Assembly (NCBI GenBank): GCA_958430865.1
Contig: CAUDNR010004001.1
Location: 139,465-156,315, forward strand
Source: Entrophospora sp. SA101
Lineage: Eukaryota > Glomeromycota > Glomeromycetes > Entrophosporales > Entrophosporaceae
Direction: 5' to 3'
Length of the DNA stretch: 16,851 bases
Shown here: in pieces, positions 1 to 8,593 of the stretch
Numbering within the stretch: position 1 is the first letter of the stretch
Layout of the letters: every line of letters begins with the position of its first letter
Translations under genes and position numbers: made by a program
The notes under the pieces: model-generated
Told to the model about the DNA's origin: nothing
The model's input: only the letters and a program-made list of their open reading frames with translations
The model's database searches: none

Positions 1-46
1 TCTTTTTTGATAATTATTTAATTATTGCACTTTACATATATTCACT

Positions 47-74
<28 letters not shown>
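47..74. repeat. (TA)n microsatellite in the intron before the first visible exon
   Basis: Fourteen TA units lie just upstream of the 3' splice site at 116. This is simple-sequence DNA with no other signal. Confidence 0.9.
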
Positions 75-77
<3 letters not shown>

Positions 78-116
78 TATTGGTGGATATTAATTATTTG
101 CTTTTTTTTTATATAG

Positions 117-1045
117 CTACAACTGACTCAGCCGAGGGTATTTCTGTATCAATTCAAGATTTTTTAATAACGTTTGAAATGGTTATGGGATCAATAGCGC
201 ATTGGTATGCATTTTCATTCAAAGATTATATTGATCCTAACTATAGATCAGGTCGTATGCCAATCAGATATGCATTTAAAGATTGTATGGGATTCAAAGA
301 TGTTCTTGAAGACACATTAGAAACAATCAGAGGCTCGAGATTCAATTATAGAACATTTGAACCAGCAGAAGGCATGGCATATATAGGCCCTAGTCGGACA
401 GCAAGAATTATGGCCGGATTAAGATTTACGGGTGGTGGGTCAGGAAAATATTGGTTGCCTGGACCTAATAACTCACGTTCATCATTATCTTCAGAAAGAG
501 CGGACGACGATGATAAAAATAGTTTAAATTTTCCAGATCCAACGCCAGACGATGAAGTTGAAACAATGTATGATTATAGTAGAAGGTTGGGTAGATTTGG
601 TGATTACAATTTTCCAGTTATATTTCAGAATTCATATGAAAGTCAGGATCCAATTAAAATCAAAAAAAAAAAAAAATCAACATTATCTAAAAAGAATAAG
701 AAAGGTAAAGCAAGAGCAAAAGATATTTTCAATAACAACGATGATGATAATGAAGAATATGATTTCTTTGAAGATGATGAGCTTATAAATAATCGTATTA
801 GAAATGGGTCTTCAAGTAAAAATCGACAATTAAGTGATCCGAATGTTTCACCTTTTAGAATAGGATGCATTGATTTGGTAAGAGAAATACCTAATAGTGA
901 TGGCAAAAGATTTGAAAGATTTATAGATCGAATCGAATCATCGTCATCATCAAAATCATTTAATAAAATTAATGGTTACAATATTAACAAAATTAATGAT
1001 TACACTAATACATCCAAGTCACTAACGTCGATACCAACATCGATA

Positions 1046-1083
<38 letters not shown>

Positions 1084-1434
1084 CAATAACAACAATAATA
1101 ATAGTAGTAGTAGTAATAGTAGTAACAATAATGCTAACAAGATTTCATACCAAAATAATAAAAAATCTACAACAATTCCGATTGTTAAAATAGATTATGC
1201 ACCACAAACACTTCAAACACCTAATGAACCATTAAGTGCTTACGAAAGTGATGTTACCACTGATGACGAGACAGAGTATATAGATAGAAAGGAATTCAAT
1301 AATTCCGCAAATTCAAATGAATCTAAAAGCATAAAAAAGAAAAAAGATCAAATTCTTGCAATTGATGAATATGGTTTTGTTTATGATGTTTCTGAAGAAG
1401 AAATCCCACCAGGAGCTGATCGAATTAAAAGAAT
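117..1434 (+). CDS. Ostalpha/TMEM184 (DUF300) membrane protein, C-terminal exon with long Asn-rich tail, in frame with TBC exons
   Basis: The exon starts after the acceptor at 115-116 (T-tract then ATATAG); earlier exons are outside the window. Residues 1-38 (residue 1 is the codon at 119) hold the family's last membrane segment and a motif like SIQDFLITFEMVMGSIAH followed by YAFSFKDYI. Residues about 79-118 contain FEPAEGMAYIGPSRTARI and KYWLPGP, and residues near 150-165 read MYDYSRRLGRFGDYNFPVI. All are typical of fungal Ostalpha-family proteins, seven-pass membrane proteins of endosomal or vacuolar membranes related to organic solute transporters. A low-complexity tail follows: a Lys block from a 15-A run (662-676), Asp/Glu blocks, then poly-Asn and poly-Ser (1046-1137). 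The tail ends with DEYGFVYD, which resembles the N-terminus of TBC proteins. The donor GTATGT at 1435 joins in phase to 1540. Family assignment is firm; whether this exon belongs with the TBC domain is treated as a finding. Confidence 0.83.
1046..1137 (+). repeat. Coding AAT/AAC then AGT trinucleotide tract (poly-Asn, poly-Ser)
   Basis: AAT repeats with scattered AAC interruptions encode about 19 Asn, followed by AGT-rich Ser codons, inside the linker between the Ostalpha and TBC parts. The tract stays in frame. Its length is likely to vary between strains. Confidence 0.9.
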
Positions 1435-1477
1435 GTATGTTTCAAATATATAGAATCTTTTTATTGTAAATAATTGT

Positions 1478-1526
1478 AAATTATAAATTATAAATTATAA
1501 ATTATAAATTATAAATTATAAATTAT
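1478..1526. repeat. Seven perfect tandem copies of AAATTAT inside an intron
   Basis: A 7-bp unit repeated seven times without a mismatch (49 bp) fills about half of the 105-nt intron 1435-1539 and ends 13 bases before its acceptor AG. It does not touch the splice sites. Confidence 0.92.
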
Positions 1527-1539
1527 ATTCATGTTTTAG

Positions 1540-2967
1540 AATACAAGCACCCGGTACAGAGGAAAAAACTACACGAGTTATTCGATTATATCGTGAACGT
1601 GAGGCTAAATGGTTGGCTATTCTTGGTACTATGGATCCTAATATGGCAAGAGATTCAAGAAAAGTATGATTTGATTTAATAATAATTATAAATAATTAAT
1701 AATTAACGATAATAATAATATCTCAATAAATAATTTAATTAATCTATTAATTGTTAGATTAAAAAATTGGTACGCCTAGGTGTTCCAGAATCTGTTCGTG
1801 GAAAATCATGGCAATTTATGGCAGGTGCTGAAAAGTATAGAAAGTCAAAATATTATGATGTAAGTTTTTGATTGATTTATTGATGTAATATTTTTTGAAT
1901 GTTCTATTAATATATTATATTACAATATTATATGCTTTTTATAGGAACTTCGAAATCGTCCTGAGCTCCCAATATATGATGTGATTGAGAGAGACATAAA
2001 CAGATGTTATCCTGATCACATTCAATTTCGTAAAGAGACAGGTTCAGGGTAAAAAATCACAATTATTTAATATATATTTATATATATATTTGTATTGTAT
2101 TTATATTATATTTATATTTATATATTTATATTTATATTTTTTTTTACAGACAAGAAGATCTTCATGATATTCTTAGAGCATATGCACACTATAATCCAGA
2201 TATAGGATATTGTCAGGGGATGGGACGATTGGTTGGAATGATGCTTATGCAAATGCCAGCAGAAGATACATTTTGGCTTCTTGTGGCTACAATTGATGGA
2301 TATATGAGTGGCTATTATACACCTACTTTAACACAAATACGCATTGATGCTTTTGTATTTGAACAACTTTTAGCTGAGCATGATCCTAAATTATCACAAC
2401 ATTTGGTAATTAAATTTTTGTTGTAGTTTTTATATTACATTTATAATATGAAATCTTAATGAATTAATTATATCTTTTGTCATATATATATAGATTGATA
2501 ATGATATAATTCCATTAATTTATATGACACAATGGTTTATGACATTGTTTACAATGACATTACCGTGGGCATCAGTATTACGAATTTGGGATATATTTTA
2601 TTTTGAGGGCACAAACCTATTTTTTAGAGTAGGATTGGCAATATTAGATTGTGTTCGTGATCATATTCTTAAGAATTGTCCAACAAGTTCGGAAATTTTA
2701 TCATTTATATTACACATCCCACATGAATTATTAACACCAGATCCACTTTTGGAGGCAACATTTAAAATCAAATTAAAAGGTAGTGTAATTAGAAGATTGG
2801 CTAAAAAAGCAGCGATGATTGAATCAGGAAAAGAAAACAACAACAACAGCGAGTCTGCAGATAAAAGCAGTAGTAATAATACTAGTACTAGTAAAAAATT
2901 AAAACAATCTAAAAGTTCAGAAAATGTAAAAGTTAACGGTGTAGAATTTAAATTAGTTGGTGAATAA
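1540..2967 (+). CDS. TBC-domain Rab GTPase-activating protein (exons 2-6 of the visible gene)
   Basis: Exons are 1540-1663, 1758-1859, 1945-2048, 2150-2405 and 2494-2967. Introns are GT-AG, 85-101 nt, and all phases match. A TBC protein stimulates GTP hydrolysis by Rab GTPases with an Arg and a Gln finger in trans, and so controls vesicle traffic. Counting from the codon at 119, the motifs are RGKSW (Arg494, Trp498), IERDINR (Asp531, catalytic Arg534), and GYCQGM (catalytic Gln571). The later motif [17 protein letters not shown] is in the last exon. All key residues are present, so the domain should be active. A short Lys/Ser/Asn-rich tail ends at TAA 2965-2967. The upstream part ([20 protein letters not shown]) is a usual pre-TBC segment. 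The first in-frame ATG after the Ostalpha part is at 1631, so an independent start would lose the conserved DEYGF and REREAKW segments. Confidence 0.93.
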
Positions 2968-3425
2968 CTACCATTTCTTCGTTTTATTATTGACATCATC
3001 TTTATTTATACCATTTTAATTAATGTATATTATTTAAAGACATTTTTTTCTTCAAATACATTAGATTTTAATCAATGTGTGTAAAAAAATCATTTTTTTT
3101 TGTATAGACATTATAGACATTCAATTTTTCACTTTTTATATCATTTTTTCCTTTTTTTATTTATAGATTTTATTACATTTTTTATATAATTATCATTATA
3201 GACAATTATACATTTTTTTATTTGTATATACAAGAAATTTCAAATTATTAAGTAATATAGAGTTTGAAGTAATTATTCCTTTACTCGTTATTTGGTAATA
3301 ACGCACAATAATTGTCGTTATCAAGTTTGATGCTTTTATTTTTTTCAATAAGGTCAAAGTAAAGAATAAATTCTTTTTACCAATCACGGGCAAAAAAAAT
3401 TTATATGCATTTACATCATTATTCT
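2968..3425. other. 3' flank of the RabGAP gene, no gene seen
   Basis: Very AT-rich sequence with T-tracts and repeated short motifs such as TTTTTTAT and ATAGAC. It probably contains the 3' UTR and terminator region. Short open frames here have no recognisable motif or codon character. I see no RNA gene. Confidence 0.5.
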
Positions 3426-3451
3426 TATATATATATATATATATATATATT
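3426..3451. repeat. (TA)n microsatellite
   Basis: About twelve TA units between the RabGAP 3' flank and the more mixed-composition sequence that follows. Confidence 0.9.
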
Positions 3452-4611
3452 TAACCTGAAATTATTGTTGAAATCATCTACGTATCAATAATATATATCA
3501 TTGCGCATTAAAAAATACCTTTCTGACTTAAAAGATTATGAACGAAATGCTGAAAAGAAAAATTGTTTTACATGAAGGAATTAGCTAGCCATGACTTTAC
3601 GAGAAGAAAATTATCAACTTCTCTCTGATTAAAGATTTTGCCTATTTTTTCAACATTTTTAAAGCAAATGACTGGAAGTTTCCCCTTTTTCAATAAGTTT
3701 TTTGTTATAAACAAACTAGGTTTTCATGATTATGTCGATTAAAATCAATTAAATCAATTTGTTTTTTAACTGGGCTAGTTGTTGGTTGTACTCCTCCCCA
3801 GCCAGTAAATTAAACTAAGAAAAGTCCTTGGTTCCTAGAGGCAATTTGTCCACTATTATATATCACTTGGAGATTTGTATTTGGTTCATTGGCTTTTCTT
3901 TTTTGCTTTCAATATTTCTTCGATTTTAGCCACTCATGCAGAGCAAACCTTTTTTATAATGCTTTTTGTCTGAATTGTGTTTGACTTAAGGCTGCTTTCC
4001 AAAACTTCTTAGTGACTGCAAAAACTTTGCCAATTAGTGTGTGCCTCGCCAATTGCCAAACCCCCCAAATGCCAAAAAAATTAACGTGTAACTCTGCTGA
4101 CTGATTCCTGGAGGAGTTTTGGCAAACAACTTGAGTTTGACTATTGTTAATTTGCCTTCTGGCTCAATTGTTCACTCACTAGCATGCTGCTTGATATCCT
4201 CCACCATGGATCAACTAATATCTTTATAGTCATCCTTATTAAGAATATGTTCTGAATCTATAGAAACCAACCTTCAGCCTTTTGTTATCAACCAAATTAT
4301 AAGATTTGGTAACAAATCTTTGAAGGATTTGTTATTTGATTTTTCACTTAAAAGCAGGTGGACTGGTAATATTTTTATAATGTTCCAACATAAGGTGGGA
4401 TTATGTTGTTTATTTACCTCGTTTCAATGGTAATCAGGAAAATTTTTATCTAAAGCACGCTTGAGTGGGTAGAGATCATACATTTTATATGATGCAATAT
4501 GACAATTAAAGGCCTGCGGTGGGGCCCAACTTGGGTTGTTGATACTTGTACTCATTTACAGTGCAAAAAATTGATTGTATCATACAATAATGTTTTTTGT
4601 AAATAATTATT
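3452..4611. other. Repeat-like intergenic DNA with a decayed minus-strand coding remnant
   Basis: Base composition is less AT-biased than the flanks. On the minus strand, roughly 4080-3760, a frame reads FGIWGVWQLARHT, then AVTKKFWKAALSQTQFRQKA, a stop, and FALHEWLKSKK. This has amino-acid texture like real coding sequence but is broken by stops. I do not recognise the family; an old transposon is likely. No arrestin N-terminal exon, tRNA or intact ORF could be found here. Confidence 0.35.
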
Positions 4612-4876
4612 TATTAGTCAATATTACAATTCAAGTGGTGAGGATGAAAATAATACAGATGAGATTGGTCAGTATTCATTATTGAAAATACAAAAGGATA
4701 TGGATTTGGTTATATTACAATGGTGTAAATATCATCAACTCCAATATCCAAAGCCTGCAATATTAAGTGCTAATTATCTTTCAGTCCCATCTTCTAGAGA
4801 GGGAATTTAGTGCAGCAGGATTAACCATCAATCAGCTTTGAATCTACAAACAGTGGACAGTGTACTTGTGTTGTGA
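4612..4876 (+). pseudogene. hAT transposase C-terminal (dimerisation domain) fragment, left copy
   Basis: The plus strand encodes an acidic linker (SGEDENNTDEIGQYSL) and then the hAT dimerisation signature: LQWCKYHQLQYPKPAILSAN, YLSVPSS, and FSAAGLTINQ in another frame at 4806-4835. A further shift gives ALNLQTVDSVLVL up to a stop at 4876. Two frame changes and a stop just upstream at about 4609 show it is dead, and everything N-terminal is missing. Known hAT transposases end with this domain, so the fragment is the 3' end of an element that continues to the terminus at 5030. From 4643 onward the sequence is duplicated, inverted, at 12577-12344. Confidence 0.85.
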
Positions 4877-5030
4877 GGTGCATCTTAATAAATGTTATTT
4901 TATTTATAAGTAATGAAAAAAATAAACTTTTTTTGATCTTTTATAAACCGGGCTGGTATGGGTCCGGGTTTAGAAATTATGATTTGATGCGAGTCTGGGT
5001 TGAGCACGGGTTTAATTATAATGGTCTCTA

Positions 5031-5038
5031 ATGACAAT
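5031..5038 (+). other. Candidate hAT terminus at 5030 with adjacent 8-bp target duplication
   Basis: On the complementary strand a hAT-type terminus starts TAGAGACCATTATAATTAAA at 5030, followed inward by repeated CCCG/CCGGG subterminal motifs (4947-5020). TAGAG fits the hAT consensus YAGNG. The adjacent ATGACAAT would be one half of the target duplication. The partner end is missing, because the element is cut off on its other side. Confidence 0.5.
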
Positions 5039-6816
5039 TATTAACATTGAAGAATAATCCACTACCTTTTTCTTTTATTAGAAGACTAATTACAATCATC
5101 ACAAATTTAAATTATGTTATGAAATAATGGAAGGTCAGAATTAAATTAGTAATAGTGATTTTATGGATCAATGAATAAATCGGAAATGATTTACAAAAGT
5201 TGCACGAAAAGAAACGGGAAAAAACACGGAAATATTTTATTATTATTATTATTATTTATTATTTATTATTATTATTTATTATTATTATTTATTATTATTA
5301 TTTATTATTTATTATATTATTATATTAATAATGATAATACTTCAAGAATTCAAACCAGCCATATTTGTTAGCGTTGCTCAATCAATGTAATAAACCAATA
5401 AAATAATTAACTCACGGAAATTATCGAGGAAGATTATTGTAATACTACCCAAATTCTATTCAAACGAAGGAATTTAAATCATCTGTTCACTCTAAAAATA
5501 ACTCGAGAATGATTTTACACGGAAGATTCAAATTATGTTTAAGGAATAAATTTAATTAGAATTCTCGGGAAATCAAAGAGCTTATTGGACCATTAAATGA
5601 CGTTGTAACTTTCTTGACTTTGTGTATCATTATCACCATCATTATCATTATCATAAAAAGTTCCTAACAATAATTATTTAACAAATAACAAACTGTTCTT
5701 ATCCTTGTCCTTGTTGTCTTTGAAATTTTATATTTTTGTATTGATAATAAACCCATCTCCAATGAATTCATACTGATCCGTGCATAAATTAATTTTCTCT
5801 TGTTTTATATTTATCTTTTCTTTTAATAGGTAATATTTTATTTAGCGAAGTACCTGACTTCAGTAAGGGAGTAACAGCGTGAAGGGTACTCTCAAGAAAC
5901 GTTATCAGAATATAGTGCGGAATCTAAAGAAGATATTGTTTAGTATTTGCTTAACAAGGAATTGTTTAACGACAAAGAAGGATGGTTTTGATAGTAAAGC
6001 ATAAATGTACATTCGCGGAAATTGTTACGATTTAGTATAAATAAATGGGAAGAAATTGTATTATTGTATTAGTATTGACTTTAAATATATTATCATCACC
6101 AAGACTCGGACACGATCTTGCAATATAAAAATTTAGATCACAAAATTTTAAACCCTGAAATACAAATGTTCACTTTGTCCGATTTTTTGCAGTATGCCCC
6201 ATATAAAGATCATCCCCACGAAATTTCCTATAATATTTGATTAAATATCATGGAAATACAGATTGTTCCCTAACATAAAAAAAGGAAATTGTGGAAATTG
6301 ACAATAAATATTAATATTAAACTGAGTCACAAATGATGATAATAATTTAGTGTGAATAATTTATTAATATATTTATGTCTCATTTTCGAAACTATACAAT
6401 TCTCTATCTAAGTTTCATTTTACGTCCATCTAGAGCCACTCACCAGTTAAAAATTCTCTCATTAGATTTCACTCTATGTTGTCCGTTCTTAATATCTTGC
6501 TAAAAAAAAAAAGAATAAAAAAGAATAATGAAAAATATAAAATAACAGAAAATAATTATGCATGTGATTAATATGAAGGCTAGTCCTTTTTATTACTTCA
6601 TCGTTGAGGATAGGTTTATTGTCATTATAAAATTACAAATCAAGAATCAAAAGACAAGAACAAGGACAGTTTTTTATTATTCTCTCTTTTAAACAGAATT
6701 TAGAATGAGATAATGAATTCATTGATTCATTATTATTATGTTGTTTAAGTAACACTTAATTAACCGGTTTGAATTCGTGAAATGTATTTCCGTCAGAAAA
6801 ACTCTTATCTTTTCCA
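5039..6816. other. Inner part of left arm, no gene recognised
   Basis: Contains an ATT-rich microsatellite (about 5237-5333) and several CACGGAAAT-like motifs. Two diverged, inverted, related segments (5681-5829 plus strand, 6500-6690 minus strand) each end in a pyrimidine tract plus AG, like an intron end. All frames are full of stops. It may be non-coding transposon DNA or a dead gene. Confidence 0.45.
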
Positions 6817-7299
6817 TCGAAAAAGAGTCTCTATGATAAAAAAGGGCGCTCAATATCAATGTGTTCAGGACAGAACTTATGTTCGTCTATTTGAGACCTT
6901 GTTGACACGAGCGGATTTTTGATGTAGTAGATTTACAAAATTTGGGCCTTTAAACTACACTCCCTGGAAGAAAGTATCCGAATCTTGTTTCTATTAAATT
7001 ACGCAGGACCCAAACAATCATATTAGGGGAGGAGTCCTAGCCATGTTATTTTTGGTAAATTACAATGTACGAAAACTTTAATTTTTTTTCCAAATCTTTA
7101 AAACGTACGAAAAGAGACCAAAAAGTATTGAATCGCATAATGATGGCATCTTACATCAATGTTGTGACCAATTGACAGAGGTAGAAAAAGCAAAAAATAA
7201 TGAGATAATTTTCTAACAAAAATGTTTCGAAAATCGTACCGGTTACATAAAACTTCCAAAAATGGATGTATGAGATTTCAAATCGAACTTTTATTGTGA
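6817..7299. other. Spacer, left segment, with a lone Tc1/mariner terminus
   Basis: At 6956-6984, TA followed by CACTCCCTGGAAGAAAGTAT matches the terminal inverted repeat of the mariner element at 13850-14727. No second terminus is present, so it is a stranded end. The rest shows no gene. Confidence 0.6.
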
Positions 7300-7407
7300 C
7301 TAGAGTCCAGGGGTCTAAAAACCCCGGAAAACCCTCCTGAATGCTAAGAATTTTCCGGAAGGAAAATTTAAAAAAAGGAAATTTTTTTTCAAATTTAAGA
7401 ATTTTCT

Positions 7408-7707
7408 TTATTTTATACTTTTGTTTTTACTTTGAAGAAGATTACTAAGAGCATCACTAAAATCATAACAAAATAAACCAGTACCTTCTAAACCAACCGT
7501 CACTATTAAATGCAATATGTCATTTTCCATTGCATTACATAAATCTGTTTTGATTTTGATAATATTCTGTTTGCTAAAACCTCTTTCACAATCTACACTA
7601 GAAAATGAAATTGAGTGCACTATTTCTATAAGTTTTAAAATATAAATAAGACTTGGAAGTTTGGAAATTGGAACATTTTCTTTTGCCATCCAGTAAATCA
7701 TTTTCAT
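7408..7707 (-). pseudogene. Internally deleted hAT transposase, C-terminal ORF of 99 residues
   Basis: Residues 1-23 (MKMIYWMAKENVPISKLPS) match the segment that follows the zinc finger in ZNF862-like hAT proteins. Residues about 33-60 (HSISFSSVDCERGFSKQNII) are the C-terminal dimerisation region of the same family. The several hundred residues that normally lie between, including the catalytic acidic residues, are absent, so it cannot be a working transposase. The frame itself is open, and a truncated protein with only the dimerisation segment could be made. Just upstream on the same strand (about 7860-7790) KNVSKSTALETHALPNQH gives the zinc-finger histidines. Confidence 0.85.
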
Positions 7708-7929
7708 TATATTAATTATATGTTTGTTACCATTATTAGTAACTTTTTTTTTTGGAAGAATCTTGCATGGTTATTCTTGCCTTTTCTAGAAGCAAAGAAC
7801 CATTATGTTGGTTTGGAAGTGCATGAGTTTCCAAAGCAGTAGATTTTGAAACATTCTTTGATCCCAAATAATAACATTATAATATTAGTAATTTAAGAAT
7901 TGCAAAATGCAAAATTAATTATATTTATT

Positions 7930-8219
7930 TGTCACCTTTTCCTGCAAATAGATTTTTTTCCTATGTGTTTTACAAATTGTGCAAAACATCCTCCTCATTG
8001 CTGCATCATATTTTTAATGCTTAAAACTTCTTACTGATTTTTAAAATGCACTTTTTTATTTGACATTTTAATATGGTTTTCACTTAATTCACTTTTTATT
8101 GATTTTTTTGAAGTATCATCATCTAAGCCTTGAATTGTCAAATCATATGAACCTTCTATATCTGATTCATCAATATTTGTTTCATCTATAAATGTTTCAT
8201 CCCAAAATTCAGTAGTCAA
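7930..8219 (-). pseudogene. N-terminal remnant of the same hAT transposase (acidic leader and zinc-finger cysteines)
   Basis: A 62-codon open stretch (8219-8031) is rich in Asp/Glu (FWDETFIDETNIDES) and ends in a stop. A second frame (about 8012-7930) reads DAAMRRMFCTICKTHRKKNL, with the CxxC of a TTF-type zinc finger. A frame change and a stop separate the two, and about 65 bases of non-coding sequence separate the cysteines from the histidine part at 7860-7790. This is either decay or an unrecognised intron. Confidence 0.6.
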
Positions 8220-8593
8220 ATCATCTAATCCTTCTTATTCTATACTATTTATTTATAATTTATTTTTTTGAATAAGGGAAACAAATACACATAAATTCAT
8301 ATTTAAGTGTATATATTTTTAAATTTAATAATTTATAGCAGTGAAATAAGATTTAAATTATGTCAATACTTTTCTTCTGAAAATTCAAAAGATACAAATT
8401 ATGGTTCTTTTCTAAAATATTGAAGTAATGACACACATATATGTATATGTTGTATGTGAAATTGAAATTATGTGAATGGAAATCTGTACAAAAAAATAAA
8501 AAATAAAAATAAAAAAGGAAAAATATCCGGCAACTCTTTATTTTAAAGGAAAATGTGGATTTTTAAAACACTATTTCCAGCCCTGCTAGAGTC

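Larger units (their letters stand above)
4643..6816 (+). repeat. Left arm of a 2,174-bp near-perfect inverted repeat
   Basis: Each base at position x pairs with the complement at 17220-x in the right arm (10404-12577). The sum holds at both ends and at all internal points I checked, including an 11-A run near 6502, an ATT microsatellite (about 5237-5333) and unique stretches near 4921, 5041, 5881, 6121, 6421 and 6800. I found no mismatch. The outer boundary cuts a hAT transposase fragment; the inner boundary follows CTTATCTTTTCCA. Apart from the hAT end (to 5030), I recognise no gene in the arm. Confidence 0.95.
7308..8585 (-). mobile_element. Non-autonomous hAT element with 8-bp target-site duplication
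   Basis: The element starts CAGGGGTCTAAAAACC and ends with the complement of CAGGGCTGGAAATAG. Both termini begin CAGGG, as in many hAT elements. The same 8 bases, CTAGAGTC, flank it at 7300-7307 and 8586-8593, the diagnostic hAT duplication. Inside, on the minus strand, lie the two ends of a zinc-finger hAT transposase (ZNF862-like) with the catalytic middle deleted. Its perfect target duplication suggests a fairly recent insertion. It lies wholly within the unique spacer, so it is not duplicated with the arms. Confidence 0.9.

Noticed and set aside
80..116. Start of the first frame at a TTG at position 80
   Set aside because: The stretch is intron: a pyrimidine-rich run ends in ATATAG, and homology begins only after it.
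643..906. Minus-strand open frame opposite the Ostalpha-TBC linker
   Set aside because: Ser/Leu/Phe-rich shadow of the Lys/Asp-rich coding strand.
2661..2999. Minus-strand open frame opposite the last RabGAP exon
   Set aside because: Antisense shadow; the plus strand carries clear TBC motifs.
4440..4520. Possible tRNA-derived or SINE-like sequence (GTGGGTAGAG)
   Set aside because: No second promoter box and no cloverleaf pairing could be drawn.
5171..5371. 66-codon open frame and its twin at 12049-11849
   Set aside because: Most of it is translation of the ATT microsatellite into Leu/Ile/Tyr runs. The perfect twin only reflects the inverted repeat.
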